Both the position numbers and the translations under genes were made by a program. Shown here piece after piece: positions 54,446-63,621 of a stretch of 64,000 bases of DNA. This DNA comes from Allorhodopirellula heiligendammensis (GTDB lineage Bacteria > Planctomycetota > Planctomycetia > Pirellulales > Pirellulaceae). Numbering within the stretch: the stretch's first letter is position 1; each line of letters begins with the position of its first letter. Location of the stretch: the NCBI RefSeq assembly GCF_007860105.1, contig NZ_SJPU01000002.1, positions 733,739 through 797,738 on the forward strand, given 5' to 3'. The notes below the pieces were generated by a model. The model ran no database searches. It saw nothing but the letters and a program-made list of their open reading frames with translations, and had not been told where the DNA came from.

Positions 54446-55516
54446 ATGAGCACGACAGCCCCGATGCAACTGGCCACATTTGGTTTTGGCATAATTTTTA
54501 TATTTGTTCTCCTGTCTCAATCGGTGATGGCTTGTACGCGAGCTGTTTACCTGGGACCGGAACAAACCATCATCACGGTGCGCAGTATGGATTGGGCATC
54601 GGATATTGGATCGAATGTTTGGCTCTTGCCGCGCGGGGTGCAGCGTGACGGCGCATGCGGACCAGGATCAATGCAATGGACGTCAAAGTATGGCAGCGTC
54701 ATTTCTACGGCATTTGATGCCGCCACTGCCGATGGCATGAATGAGAAAGGACTCGTTGCCAACCTGCTTTATCTCGCCGAATCCGAGTATCCATCCCCCT
54801 CGGCAACGGACCCACGGTCACCGATGTGTATTTCGGTGTGGACACAATATGTGCTGGACCAATTTGCAACGGTTGCCGAGGCAGTTGAGGCGCTGCGTGA
54901 AGAACCTTTTTATGTCGTCCCTGTTGAATCTCCCGATGGGCATAAAGGCACGGTGCATCTCGCCATATCGGACCCCACCGGCGATTCAGCCATCTTTGAA
55001 TATGTTGCTGGGAAACTGGTCATTCATCATGGTCGTGAGTATCAGGTGATGACGAACTCTCCTGTTTACGACCAACAGTTGGCGTTGAACAGCTATTGGG
55101 AGCAAATTGGCGGCACCGTCATGCTGCCTGGGACCAACCGTGCCGCTGACCGTTTCGCTAGAGCATCGTTTTACGTCAAGGCGATTCCTCAAACAGCCAA
55201 AATTGAGGATGCCATCGCGAGTTGTTTTGGCGTGATTCGAAACGTATCGGTTCCACTGGGAATCTCAACGCCCGGCCAACCCAATATCTCCTCCACACGT
55301 TGGCGAACGGTCTCGGATCACAAAAACCTGCGATATTTCTTTGAATCGACGCGCAGTCCGAGTGTGTTTTGGATAAGCGTGCGTGACTTGGATTTCGCCG
55401 CGGGGGCACCTGTCAAGAAATTGACCGTCAGCGATGGTTCGATCTATTCGGGTGATGCCGCGGATGAATTTAAATCTGCCCCCGCATTCAAGTTTTTGAC
55501 GGCCGCAGGGCAGTAG
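54446..55516 (+). CDS. Choloylglycine-hydrolase / penicillin-V-acylase-like Ntn hydrolase
   Basis: A 356-residue exported protein. The signal peptide ends VMA and is followed at once by Cys30 (ACTRAVYLG), the N-terminal nucleophile of linear amide C-N hydrolases; VRSMDWASD supplies the conserved Arg and Asp. The middle holds the SAIFEYVAGKLVIHHG strand. Relatives cleave bile salts, penicillin V or acyl-homoserine lactones. No such substrate is implied by the context, which is two related sulfatases. Whether the leader is removed by signal peptidase or autolysis cannot be told. Confidence 0.9.
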   Translation: MSTTAPMQLATFGFGIIFIFVLLSQSVMACTRAVYLGPEQTIITVRSMDWASDIGSNVWLLPRGVQRDGACGPGSMQWTSKYGSVISTAFDAATADGMNEKGLVANLLYLAESEYPSPSATDPRSPMCISVWTQYVLDQFATVAEAVEALREEPFYVVPVESPDGHKGTVHLAISDPTGDSAIFEYVAGKLVIHHGREYQVMTNSPVYDQQLALNSYWEQIGGTVMLPGTNRAADRFARASFYVKAIPQTAKIEDAIASCFGVIRNVSVPLGISTPGQPNISSTRWRTVSDHKNLRYFFESTRSPSVFWISVRDLDFAAGAPVKKLTVSDGSIYSGDAADEFKSAPAFKFLTAAGQ

Positions 55517-55574
55517 AGAGTGCCCTTGCCACTCAACCCATTAATCGCAGATTTCGGTTCATCGGTGCGTTCGG

Positions 55575-55832
55575 TCAAGCGGCAGGGGACTGTTCTTGCC
55601 GACGGTACGCCCCGGGGGTCACACCGCTCAGGCGGCGAAAGCCGCGGACGAAGTTGTTGGTGCCTGAATACCCAAGCTGTTGGGCAATTTCGCTGATGGC
55701 AAGTGGCGTTTCTGCGAGCAACTCGCCTGGGATTCGAGCGCGATCGAGAATCGACTCACTGTCGGCACCTGAAGACTCAAGAAACCGAACCAGCGGGGCG
55801 AGCACCCGTGCGTTGAATAGTTCGATATGCAT
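55575..55832 (-). pseudogene. AraC-family regulator with a large internal deletion
   Basis: The 85-residue frame joins the start of an AraC-type ligand-binding domain (residues 1-40, LFNARVLAPLVRFLESSGA) directly to the second half of the C-terminal HTH (AISEIAQQLGYSGTNNFVRGFRRLSGVTPGAYR). A full member is about 330 residues. The reading frame remains intact across the junction near residue 41. It stands between the Ntn hydrolase and the second CTAGR sulfatase, divergent from the latter, where a regulator of these genes would be expected. Confidence 0.6.
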
Positions 55833-55995
55833 CGTCGGATTTCCGGAATCGGGCAGGGTGAGCTAAAATGAGCGCGAGGAAACGGTGGCGTTCTCTCGCA
55901 GTGGCACTATAATCGCCCATAGGCGCCCGAAAAAGGTTCGCCTGACTCATCGTGAGCATCTCAGACTCAATTTCGCTTCTCTTGGAGGATGCAGG

Positions 55996-57537
55996 ATGAC
56001 GTATCGTCACCTACTACCAGCCATACTACTCAGTATGGTCACCGTGTCGGTCGCTCAAGCGGCCGACAAACCCAATATTTTGGTCATCTTTGGCGATGAC
56101 ATCGGGCAGTCCAATATATCTGCTTACACGATGGGTTTGGTCGGTTATCAAACCCCCAACATCGATCGTATCGCCAAGGAAGGCATGATCTTCACCGACT
56201 ACTACGCCGAGCAGAGCTGTACCGCTGGACGGTCAACGTTCATCACCGGCCAGTGCACCTATCGCACGGGCATGTCCAAGGTTGGTCTGCCGGGCTCGGA
56301 TATTGGTTTGCAAGCCGAAGACCCCACCATTGCCGAGCTGCTCAAGCCTCTCGGATATGCGACGGGGCAGTTTGGTAAAAACCACCTCGGAGATCTCGAC
56401 AAGTTTCTACCGACTAACCACGGGTTTGATGAATTCTTAGGAAATCTGTATCACCTCAATGCGGAAGAAGAGCCGGAAAACCGAAACTATCCCACCGACC
56501 CTGAGTTCCGTAAGGAATTTGGCCCTCGCGGTGTGATTAAGTCCAGTGCCGATGGCAAGATCGAAGATACTGGACCGCTGACGAAAAAGCGGATGGAAAC
56601 GATCGATGAGGAAACCGCCGCCGCTGCGATGGACTTTATGGACCGACAGGTCAAGGCAGATAAGCCGTTTTTCGTGTGGTACAACTCGACCCGGATGCAC
56701 TTCAGAACGCATGTGAAAGATTCCCATCGTGACGAACCGGGACTGACAGCACGCACCGAATATGCCGATGGTATGATTGAGCACGACGCGCTGATCGGAA
56801 CGATCCTCAAGAAAGTTGACGATCTGAAAATCGACGACAACACGATCGTCATTTACACGACCGACAACGGCCCCCACAAGAACACTTGGCCCGATGCGGC
56901 AAACAGCCCGTTTCGAAACGAAAAGGCATCGAACTGGGAAGGTGCCTTCCGTGTGCCTTGCATGATTCGCTGGCCCGGCAAGATCAAACCCGGTAGCGTC
57001 TCCAATGAAATCGTCAGTGGGCTCGATTGGCTGCCGACCTTGCTCTCAGCCGCCGGAAACCCACAGGTGAAGGATCAATTGCTCAAAGGTCACAACGCCG
57101 GGGGCAAGACCTACAAGGTTCATTTGGATGGATATGATCTGACACCCTATCTAACGGGCAAGGTCGATGAATCACCTCGGGATTCTTTCTTCTACTTCAA
57201 CGACGATACCCAGCTAGTCGGTATCCGTTTTGAAAATTGGAAAATGGTCTTTTTGGAGCAACGAGCGAGAGGCACCCTGCGAGTCTGGGCAGAACCATTT
57301 ACCCCGCTTCGGCTCCCGAAAATGTTTGACCTGCGTGCAGATCCGTACGAATCAGCGGACGTTACCTCCAATACTTATTACGATTGGTTGCTGGATCACG
57401 CATTCTTGATCGTGCCGGCTCAGAAATACGCTGGGACGTTCTTAGAGACCTTCAGAGAATTTCCACCACGCCAACCGCCAGCGAGTTTTAATCTCGAAGG
57501 CGTTATGGACAAGTTGTCCCAAGCGGCAACGCAGTAG
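55996..57537 (+). CDS. Secreted arylsulfatase, FGly motif CTAGR
   Basis: A 513-residue sulfatase with signal peptide (1-23), metal Asps in NILVIFGDDIGQSN, and Cys75 in SCTAGRSTFITGQ, to be turned into formylglycine. GQFGKNHLGD and TTDNGPHKNTWPD are also present. It is very like the sulfatase at 52678-54267. The ATG at 55996 follows TTGGAGGATGC; a longer open frame begins at 55885 but lacks a signal peptide. The stop codon lies in the first unit of an 18-bp tandem repeat that continues the frame after it. Confidence 0.93.
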   Translation: MTYRHLLPAILLSMVTVSVAQAADKPNILVIFGDDIGQSNISAYTMGLVGYQTPNIDRIAKEGMIFTDYYAEQSCTAGRSTFITGQCTYRTGMSKVGLPGSDIGLQAEDPTIAELLKPLGYATGQFGKNHLGDLDKFLPTNHGFDEFLGNLYHLNAEEEPENRNYPTDPEFRKEFGPRGVIKSSADGKIEDTGPLTKKRMETIDEETAAAAMDFMDRQVKADKPFFVWYNSTRMHFRTHVKDSHRDEPGLTARTEYADGMIEHDALIGTILKKVDDLKIDDNTIVIYTTDNGPHKNTWPDAANSPFRNEKASNWEGAFRVPCMIRWPGKIKPGSVSNEIVSGLDWLPTLLSAAGNPQVKDQLLKGHNAGGKTYKVHLDGYDLTPYLTGKVDESPRDSFFYFNDDTQLVGIRFENWKMVFLEQRARGTLRVWAEPFTPLRLPKMFDLRADPYESADVTSNTYYDWLLDHAFLIVPAQKYAGTFLETFREFPPRQPPASFNLEGVMDKLSQAATQ

Positions 57538-57597
57538 GGCGTAGCAGCGCAGTTGGGCCCGGCAGCGCAGTTGGGCCCGGTAACGCAGTAAGAACTG
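57526..57597 (+). repeat. 18-bp tandem repeat, four units, spanning the sulfatase stop codon
   Basis: Units start at 57526, 57544, 57562 and 57580. The two central ones are identical (gcagcgcagttgggcccg) and the outer ones are diverged. Unit length is a multiple of three: in frame with the sulfatase, the first unit carries the stop CAG-TAG, the middle units read AAQLGP twice, and the last unit gives CAG-TAA. So the repeat is built from the gene's own 3' end with a back-up stop. Confidence 0.8.
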
Positions 57598-57614
57598 GGA
57601 AGACCGTTCAGACT

Positions 57615-57647
57615 CCCCTCTCCTCCGCCAAGCGTGGTGGAGAGGGG
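57615..57647. terminator. Possible bidirectional terminator hairpin
   Basis: cccctctcc (57615-57623) pairs with ggagagggg (57639-57647) over a 15-base loop, between the convergent sulfatase and PP2C genes. No T tract follows on either strand; the motif may also be a dispersed repeat. Confidence 0.45.
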
Positions 57648-57726
57648 GCGACGCGAGTAATGGTATTGCACGCGGAGGCCAGCAGGAGGTCCGCGGTTGG
57701 CGTCGGTCACCCTGAGCAGGCGTCTC

Positions 57727-59112
57727 CTATAAATCCACAGCGGTGTCGCTGGCGGAGTCATCCTGCTGTTTTCTCAAGAGCATCATCGCTTGAAGCGCTG
57801 CGTCGCATTGGTACTCAATGGCCGACTTCCATTGCCCCGCAGACGCCGCTTGGGTTGCACTGGTCGAATATTTCTCAACGTCATTCCAGTCCAGGTCCCA
57901 GTGATGCTGTTCGGATGAGCGATGAATTTCAGAGACCACTTCGACGAGCCGGCTAAATACGTTTCTATGCTGATCAACGGGATAATGCCGATAGGGGCCC
58001 GTACCGGTCGCGATCTCAGACTTTTCGAGTCCAGAATCGTAGCTTCCTTGAACAGGGCGGTGTGAATGTTTACGGCGGCGTACGTTGAGTGGTCGACGGC
58101 GGTCGTCGGTAACAAGCACGCCGCTGGCCCAAATCCCCAATGCAATCGCCCCAAGAACGAACGCCACAATCGCAGACCCTGTCCATTTCGAGCCGCCCGA
58201 ATAGGCGGCGATTGCCAGACCAATCGCCCCTAGCCAGCAGACCGCCGTCGCCGCGAGAAGCGATCGAGAGGAATGCACACTGCTCCACCGGAATGCTTGA
58301 TCGCCGGGAGGGGATTGGCGTAACCGCGTGCGGTCGATCAGGTTGTCGCTCGTCACATCGACCGCGATGACAGTGATGTTATCGGGGCCACCTCTCAAGT
58401 TAGCTAAATCGACCAGTACAGGCGTCAGTTTCTCCAGCGGGAGACAATCCATTAACACGCCGAGATCGTCGTCATCGACAAGGCCCGTTAAACCGTCACT
58501 GCACAGCAGATAGCGATCCCCCAGTTCCAATTCGAAGGGGCCTTCGAGATCCACCATCACGTGAGCACCAGGCCCCAGTGATCGTGTGATCACATTCTTG
58601 GGGATCGCTTTGCCGAGCGGGCTGTCGCTGCTGACTTGGCCGCTCGCCTCCATTTCCCAGACGAGGGAATGATCGAACGTCAGTTGTTCGAGAATTCCCT
58701 TGCGCAGGCGATAAATTCGTGAGTCTCCAACTTGAGCAACGTAGCCTCGACCCTGAATGAGCACTAAAGCACTCGCCGTTGTGCCCATGTTATGGAACTC
58801 AGGGTTGCTTTGGCCACGTTCATAGATCGCCGTATTGGCTCGATGAACTGCTTCCCCGAGTGCTTGCCCAACATCGGTCTTTTGCGAGCCGATGTACCGC
58901 ATCGCGATCTGTTCACAGGCGATTTTTGAGGCGAGTTCGCCGGCAGCGTGTGCCCCCATCCCGTCGGCGACCACAAACAGGTGTCCGCGCCGCTCAAAGC
59001 GTTCCTCGGACTCGGCAACCATCACGGCGTACGAGTCTTGATTGTTTGCCCGGCGCATCCCCACATGGGTCAGCTCGGCGACTTGTACTCCGGGATGCCA
59101 AGAAACAGACAA
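57727..59112 (-). CDS. PP2C-family Ser/Thr protein phosphatase with membrane anchor
   Basis: A 461-residue phosphatase, Stp1/PrpC type. The PP2C motifs are RRANNQDSYAV, FVVADGMGAHAAGE, YVAQVGDSRIYRL, LLCSDGLTGLV and GGPDNITVIAVD, all with metal-binding aspartates. Two membrane segments follow (about 285-335), then a C-terminal cytoplasmic part of about 120 residues. It removes phosphate from Ser/Thr kinase targets. The frame begins with TTG at 59112; no ATG occurs before the first PP2C strand, so a TTG or GTG start is required. A cognate kinase is not in the window. Confidence 0.92.
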   Translation of the reverse strand: MSVSWHPGVQVAELTHVGMRRANNQDSYAVMVAESEERFERRGHLFVVADGMGAHAAGELASKIACEQIAMRYIGSQKTDVGQALGEAVHRANTAIYERGQSNPEFHNMGTTASALVLIQGRGYVAQVGDSRIYRLRKGILEQLTFDHSLVWEMEASGQVSSDSPLGKAIPKNVITRSLGPGAHVMVDLEGPFELELGDRYLLCSDGLTGLVDDDDLGVLMDCLPLEKLTPVLVDLANLRGGPDNITVIAVDVTSDNLIDRTRLRQSPPGDQAFRWSSVHSSRSLLAATAVCWLGAIGLAIAAYSGGSKWTGSAIVAFVLGAIALGIWASGVLVTDDRRRPLNVRRRKHSHRPVQGSYDSGLEKSEIATGTGPYRHYPVDQHRNVFSRLVEVVSEIHRSSEQHHWDLDWNDVEKYSTSATQAASAGQWKSAIEYQCDAALQAMMLLRKQQDDSASDTAVDL

Positions 59113-59279
59113 GCGAGAAATGCCGGTGGGATGAAGAGGTGAGAGAGCGAGTCGACAATGCTCGCCTCAGGGAGAGGACTGTATCAGCAGGGCAAGCATG
59201 CTGCGGGAGTCCCCGGTGTGGCGTGCTGCCTATGGCCTTCGAGTATAAACGCCCCGCAGGGTCGAACCTAGTACCGATG

Positions 59280-60506
59280 CTAGGAATTCGCCACCAGGAT
59301 CGATGCCGCCAGCCGACAGGCATCGAGGTAGTCAGCGACCACGAGGTACTCGTCGGCGGTGTGAATCGCAGCCTGACCGCAACCTAGCGTTACGGCGGCG
59401 ATGCCATGCCGATACAACCAATTCGCATCGAGTCCGCCGTTGGCAACCTCGCAGATCGCTTCGTGACCTAACTGAGAAACCCAGTGGCGGGCGGCTCGGA
59501 CAGAGGGGTGGTCCAAACTCAATGCGAACGCTTCGTAATCGACATTGCTGCTGAACTCGATTTGACCACAGCGCCCGTTGACATCGGTCACCTCGGTCGC
59601 CGCACGCTCCAAGGCCGCGCGGATCTGGCGGACAATCCAGCTGCGAAAATCCGCATCATGACTGCGGGCTTCGATCCGCAGACGAACTTCGGGCGTGACC
59701 ACATTGGTAGCTTCACCGCCTTCAATAACGCCCACGTTGGCAGTACCTCGTTTGCCCTCGATCTCAATTCGTCCGAGCAGTCCCGCGTCATGCAACGCTG
59801 AAATCGCTTTCGCAGCGATCACGATCGCGCTGACGCCCTGTTCGGGTGCTGCCCCGGCATGAGACGCGAACCCGCGCACCACCGCTTGCATGCGCTCGCC
59901 GCCAATCGCCCCGTGGCGGATCATCTTCATCGATCCACCGTCAAAGTTGAACGCCTGGTCCACCTTGCCGACTTTCGTCGCATCGATGTGCCGTGCACCC
60001 TCGAGTCCAACTTCTTCTTGAATCAAAAATGTGACCACAGCAGGGGCCAGCGGTGTCTCGGGATGCTTCGCTGCAAAGCGTAGTCGCTCTAAAATTGCCG
60101 TCAGAATGATCGCGCAGCCCGCCCGGTCATCACCTCCGAGTCCTGTCTCACCTTCGGCCACGACGATCTGTCCCAATACAGGGTCATCCCGCAACCCGGG
60201 TTGGGCGTTCAAGCAGATCGGCACAGTATCCATGTGAGCCGACAGCATCGTCCGCGGCAGGTTCTCGTCACCCGGCAAGCTGACAATCAGGTTGCCGCAA
60301 TTGCCGCGAATGCGAGTGCGCGTCTGCGCGTCATCGTGCGTAATCATGCTGGGATCCAGGCCCGCGTCAATCAGCGTTTTAGTTATCGCGGCAGATACGT
60401 CTGCTTCCTCGCCGCTGCGACCGCAGATGGCCGTCAGTTGCATGAACCGTTTCAAGGCTGCGTCACGGTCAACTTCGATCAGTGAACTTTCGCTGGCATC
60501 GGGCAT
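59280..60506 (-). CDS. M20-family metallopeptidase (PepT-like)
   Basis: A 408-residue M20 peptidase. Metal and catalytic residues lie in LSAHMDTVP, GLGGDDRAG and IQEEVGLEGA, with the dimerisation domain between about 200 and 310 (HAGAAPEQG, ERMQAVVRG). The final part IHTADEYLVV contains the last metal His. The likely action is removal of N-terminal residues from tripeptides, as PepT does, in the cytosol. ATG at 60506 chosen because the longer frame to 60677 is low-complexity and lies before the family's usual start. Confidence 0.92.
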   Translation of the reverse strand: MPDASESSLIEVDRDAALKRFMQLTAICGRSGEEADVSAAITKTLIDAGLDPSMITHDDAQTRTRIRGNCGNLIVSLPGDENLPRTMLSAHMDTVPICLNAQPGLRDDPVLGQIVVAEGETGLGGDDRAGCAIILTAILERLRFAAKHPETPLAPAVVTFLIQEEVGLEGARHIDATKVGKVDQAFNFDGGSMKMIRHGAIGGERMQAVVRGFASHAGAAPEQGVSAIVIAAKAISALHDAGLLGRIEIEGKRGTANVGVIEGGEATNVVTPEVRLRIEARSHDADFRSWIVRQIRAALERAATEVTDVNGRCGQIEFSSNVDYEAFALSLDHPSVRAARHWVSQLGHEAICEVANGGLDANWLYRHGIAAVTLGCGQAAIHTADEYLVVADYLDACRLAASILVANS

Positions 60507-60902
60507 GGTGGATAGGCTCGTCGTTGCGGTTGAGATTGCAGGGAATGGATCGTCCCGACATCTCCGGCAACACTCCGCCGGAGACGTAAGTCCCCGGACC
60601 AGTATGCAATCATCGCCGCAGCCCGGCGAGGGGCGACAGAACTGTACGATGACACCCGGGCTTGTTACCGCTGTCATCGCTTTGGGCCCCGCCCAGTTGA
60701 GGCGAATGCATCTCAGTTACCAAGGCCTCCGTAATAAGGTTGTGCGGTGCTGGCATTGACTCTCAGCCCGGAAGGGTTCTTTGCCACTCGCCGGAAGTTC
60801 GAGCCGATGGGTTATCACGCTTACACCGATTGCAAGACCGCCCTGGCAAGCAAAGTAGACTTTGCCGGTTGATCTGCTGAGGAAAGGTAGAGCGTCGAGA
60901 CG

Positions 60903-62477
60903 ATGGGTTTAGCAAGCCGATTCACTCCGCACTCCTCTAAACGGGCTGACGATTTCGTGATTACACCACCGCCGAGTTATCTGAAACTGCATCCCGCCGA
61001 GAGCGAAACGGACTTCACGATCCAAGCTGGGGTTGCCACCGATCAGCAGATCAAGCAGACCGAGTTGGCTGCTCAAGCTGCCGGCATCCTGAGAGACTCG
61101 ATTGCCAAACAAGGTAGCGAGCAGATCAATCAGATCTTGGCTGATGCTGTACTCGCGACGGGCTCCGTGTCCGCAGTGATCTACATGCTCGACGAAGCAA
61201 CCGAAGTGTTGACGACACGTTTCGTGTTTGGAATGCCGGCGCGGGATCGACTTGGTGCCGCTCGTCCGCTGCGAGGGGCTCGCGGAGATCTCGAAGCGAT
61301 GGTCCAGGGGAGCCACACGATCGAAGGTTTAGCAGCGAGCAGCGTCAGCCAAACCTCGGCCCCGGAATCGTTCACGTCGGCCCACTGCATCTGCTTGGGT
61401 GGAACAGACCTACCGATTGGCACGATGTGGTTCTTCAGCAACGAGCCTGCTACGTACGACGACCAAACCAAGGCCGCCGCTCGACTGGCTGCCGCCAATG
61501 TGTGTCAATTGCTTGTCTCGTTCAATCACACAGATGCCCCGGTTCCTGAGCAGCGGCTCGACGACGCGGTGGAGACTGATTTTGATGTGGAGCAATTCGT
61601 CGAAGCGATGGAGCCGTTGCCCCCATGCGCACCAGCAATTGGCGGTGGAGTGCCCTTCGAGACCAAAGATTGGTCGCATCAAATCGCCGACTGGCAGTTC
61701 GACACGCTCCCGGTAGGAAGTCGGCTTGCACCAGGGTGGGCCATCGACGGGATGGTGGAATCTCCGCTATCGGTTGCCCAAAGTTGGCACCACTGGGACG
61801 TGCTTCCCGATGGGGTCCTCGCTCTATCAATGTGCCAATTTGGGCATGACTGGAATCCAGCAGGCAACCTCGTCGACACCCTCGACGCCACTGTCGCCCG
61901 CGCCGCATTGCAGGCTCACATGGGGTATCGCCACACGCCTCAGGATGCGCTGGTGCGAATTCTGCACAGCATGCTACAGGTACGTGATGGTGCGATTGAC
62001 GAATCCGGCTGCCCGAACCTTTCACTGCTCTATGCTCATGTGGATCCTGAAACCGGGCATGCCGTGATCTCCTCGATCGGTCAGTGGTCTAGCCTGATCG
62101 TTTCCAAGCAGGGTTATCGGCCGCTGGGCCTGGGGCGTACTAGCGGATCCGTGTCTGAAGGGTTTCCCGCTGAACTGCCGATCATGAATCACGAGACGAC
62201 GCTGCTGGCAGGCGAAGCATTGCTGGTCACCGGTGCCGAGTGGATGGGCATGGGCGAGGCAGGAAGGGGGCCGGAGTCATCGCGGGCTGTGCTACCGCGA
62301 AGTGACGCCCGCCACCACGATCGCGAGTCGACTCAACATCAGGTGGGTGCGGCACTCAAGCAAGCGTTGAGTGAAGGTGAGCGGAGTCCTCTGGCGGCGC
62401 TGCGTCGGTTCACCGCCTCGCTGCCCCTGACCCAAGAGCGATCTGCCGTCGCCCTGCTTCGCGAGTCGACTCGGTAG
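60903..62477 (+). CDS. GAF and SpoIIE/RsbU-like phosphatase domain protein
   Basis: A 524-residue protein. Residues about 60-205 form a GAF-like domain (QINQILADAVLATGSVSAVIYMLDE ... AARLAAANVCQLL), and about 270-460 resemble the SpoIIE/RsbU PP2C domain (LVRILHSMLQ, LSLLYAHVDPETGHAVISSIGQWSSLIV). Usual members regulate anti-sigma-factor antagonists. However, the first metal motif (GGDFYD in active RsbU) reads HHWDVLPDGVLALSMC, and the final Asp motif reads LVTGAEWMG, so the domain may be inactive. No membrane segment. It is transcribed alone with a start at ATG 60903. Confidence 0.75.
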   Translation: MGLASRFTPHSSKRADDFVITPPPSYLKLHPAESETDFTIQAGVATDQQIKQTELAAQAAGILRDSIAKQGSEQINQILADAVLATGSVSAVIYMLDEATEVLTTRFVFGMPARDRLGAARPLRGARGDLEAMVQGSHTIEGLAASSVSQTSAPESFTSAHCICLGGTDLPIGTMWFFSNEPATYDDQTKAAARLAAANVCQLLVSFNHTDAPVPEQRLDDAVETDFDVEQFVEAMEPLPPCAPAIGGGVPFETKDWSHQIADWQFDTLPVGSRLAPGWAIDGMVESPLSVAQSWHHWDVLPDGVLALSMCQFGHDWNPAGNLVDTLDATVARAALQAHMGYRHTPQDALVRILHSMLQVRDGAIDESGCPNLSLLYAHVDPETGHAVISSIGQWSSLIVSKQGYRPLGLGRTSGSVSEGFPAELPIMNHETTLLAGEALLVTGAEWMGMGEAGRGPESSRAVLPRSDARHHDRESTQHQVGAALKQALSEGERSPLAALRRFTASLPLTQERSAVALLRESTR

Positions 62478-62579
62478 TCAGCCGGACGCCCAGGGCCGAT
62501 GACACCTGGCACTCATTGACCTCGCCAGGGCTGTGGGCGAGATTGGGCCGGTTTCTACTCGACCGCATGTAGCCCACCC

Positions 62580-63539
62580 GTGCCACCCCCAACTGCTTCA
62601 TCGCCTCGCGCTATACCCTCGATTGACCGAGTGGGGTTGGTCTGCGCAGTCGGAGCCCACACTTTGTGGGGACTTTTTCCGATTTATTGGCGTTTAGTCG
62701 ACGTTGCCAATTCAACAGAATTAGTGTGCCATCGGATTGTATGGTCGTTTGTGTCACTGGCCATTTTGCTACCGATTTTGATGAATCGAGGCTGGTGGGG
62801 TGGCGGCAAATCCGTCGTCGCCGAGTTATCGAAGCCGCGGGTGTGGTTTACCTATGGCGCCGCCGCGAGCATGATTGCGATCAATTGGTTCGCGTTTATC
62901 TGGGCTGTCAACCACGACCGGGTACTCGATGCTTCGTTAGGTTACTACATCAATCCTTTGGTCAATGTGCTGCTGGGCGTGGTGGTTCTAGGAGAGCGGC
63001 TCGATCGCTGGCAGTGGTTTGCGGTCGCCGTTGCCGCCTTCGGCGTCAGCATCATGGCGATCGGCGCCGGTGGTTTGCCCTGGGTATCCATCCTGATGGC
63101 GGGATCGTTTGGAGTGTACGGACTGGTGAAGAAGCGAGGGCAGTTGCCGCCGCTGATAGGATTGTGGATCGAAGTCTCCGTTCTATTCATTCCTGCCGCG
63201 ATTTATCTGGGATGGCAGGTTCGCGAGGGTACCAGTGCCTTTCAGCTAGGATCGCTGCGTGTCACGTTGATGCTGCTGTTCGCGGGGGTGATCACGATCA
63301 CGCCGCTGGCACTATTCGCTACCGCGGTCCGCAGGCTTGATTTGTCGCTCATCGGCATTCTGCAGTATGTCGGCCCCACGTTGCAGTTCTTGGTCGGTGC
63401 CGTGCTCTACAACGAGACGCTCGATCGCACACGAATGGGCGGATTCGTATTCGTTTGGCTGGCGCTGATTTTGTTCATTGCCGCGACGCATCGCCCCCGA
63501 CGACTAGGAACGCTCCCCTCGCAGTCCGCCCGCTCGTAG
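62580..63539 (+). CDS. rarD: RarD-like EamA-family permease
   Basis: A 319-residue membrane protein with ten hydrophobic segments, made of two EamA repeats. The start GLVCAVGAHTLWGLFPIYWR with TELVCHRIVWS is the RarD hallmark, and ALFATAVRRLDLSLIGILQYVGPTLQFL is its conserved second-half block. It would move small solutes across the inner membrane; the substrate is not known. The start is GTG at 62580. Directly upstream is the GAF/SpoIIE gene in the same direction with a 100-bp gap. Confidence 0.9.
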   Translation: MPPPTASSPRAIPSIDRVGLVCAVGAHTLWGLFPIYWRLVDVANSTELVCHRIVWSFVSLAILLPILMNRGWWGGGKSVVAELSKPRVWFTYGAAASMIAINWFAFIWAVNHDRVLDASLGYYINPLVNVLLGVVVLGERLDRWQWFAVAVAAFGVSIMAIGAGGLPWVSILMAGSFGVYGLVKKRGQLPPLIGLWIEVSVLFIPAAIYLGWQVREGTSAFQLGSLRVTLMLLFAGVITITPLALFATAVRRLDLSLIGILQYVGPTLQFLVGAVLYNETLDRTRMGGFVFVWLALILFIAATHRPRRLGTLPSQSARS

Positions 63540-63621
63540 TGGAGTGCTGACCGCGGCTCAGGCCGACGGGGCTGTTGGCAACCAAAACTTGCCTGCCGGC
63601 TTTGCCGCTGGGTATATCAGG

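Noticed and set aside
54298-54648. Plus-strand frame across the start of the Ntn hydrolase
   Set aside because: Out of frame with the hydrolase, whose Cys nucleophile and leader are clear.
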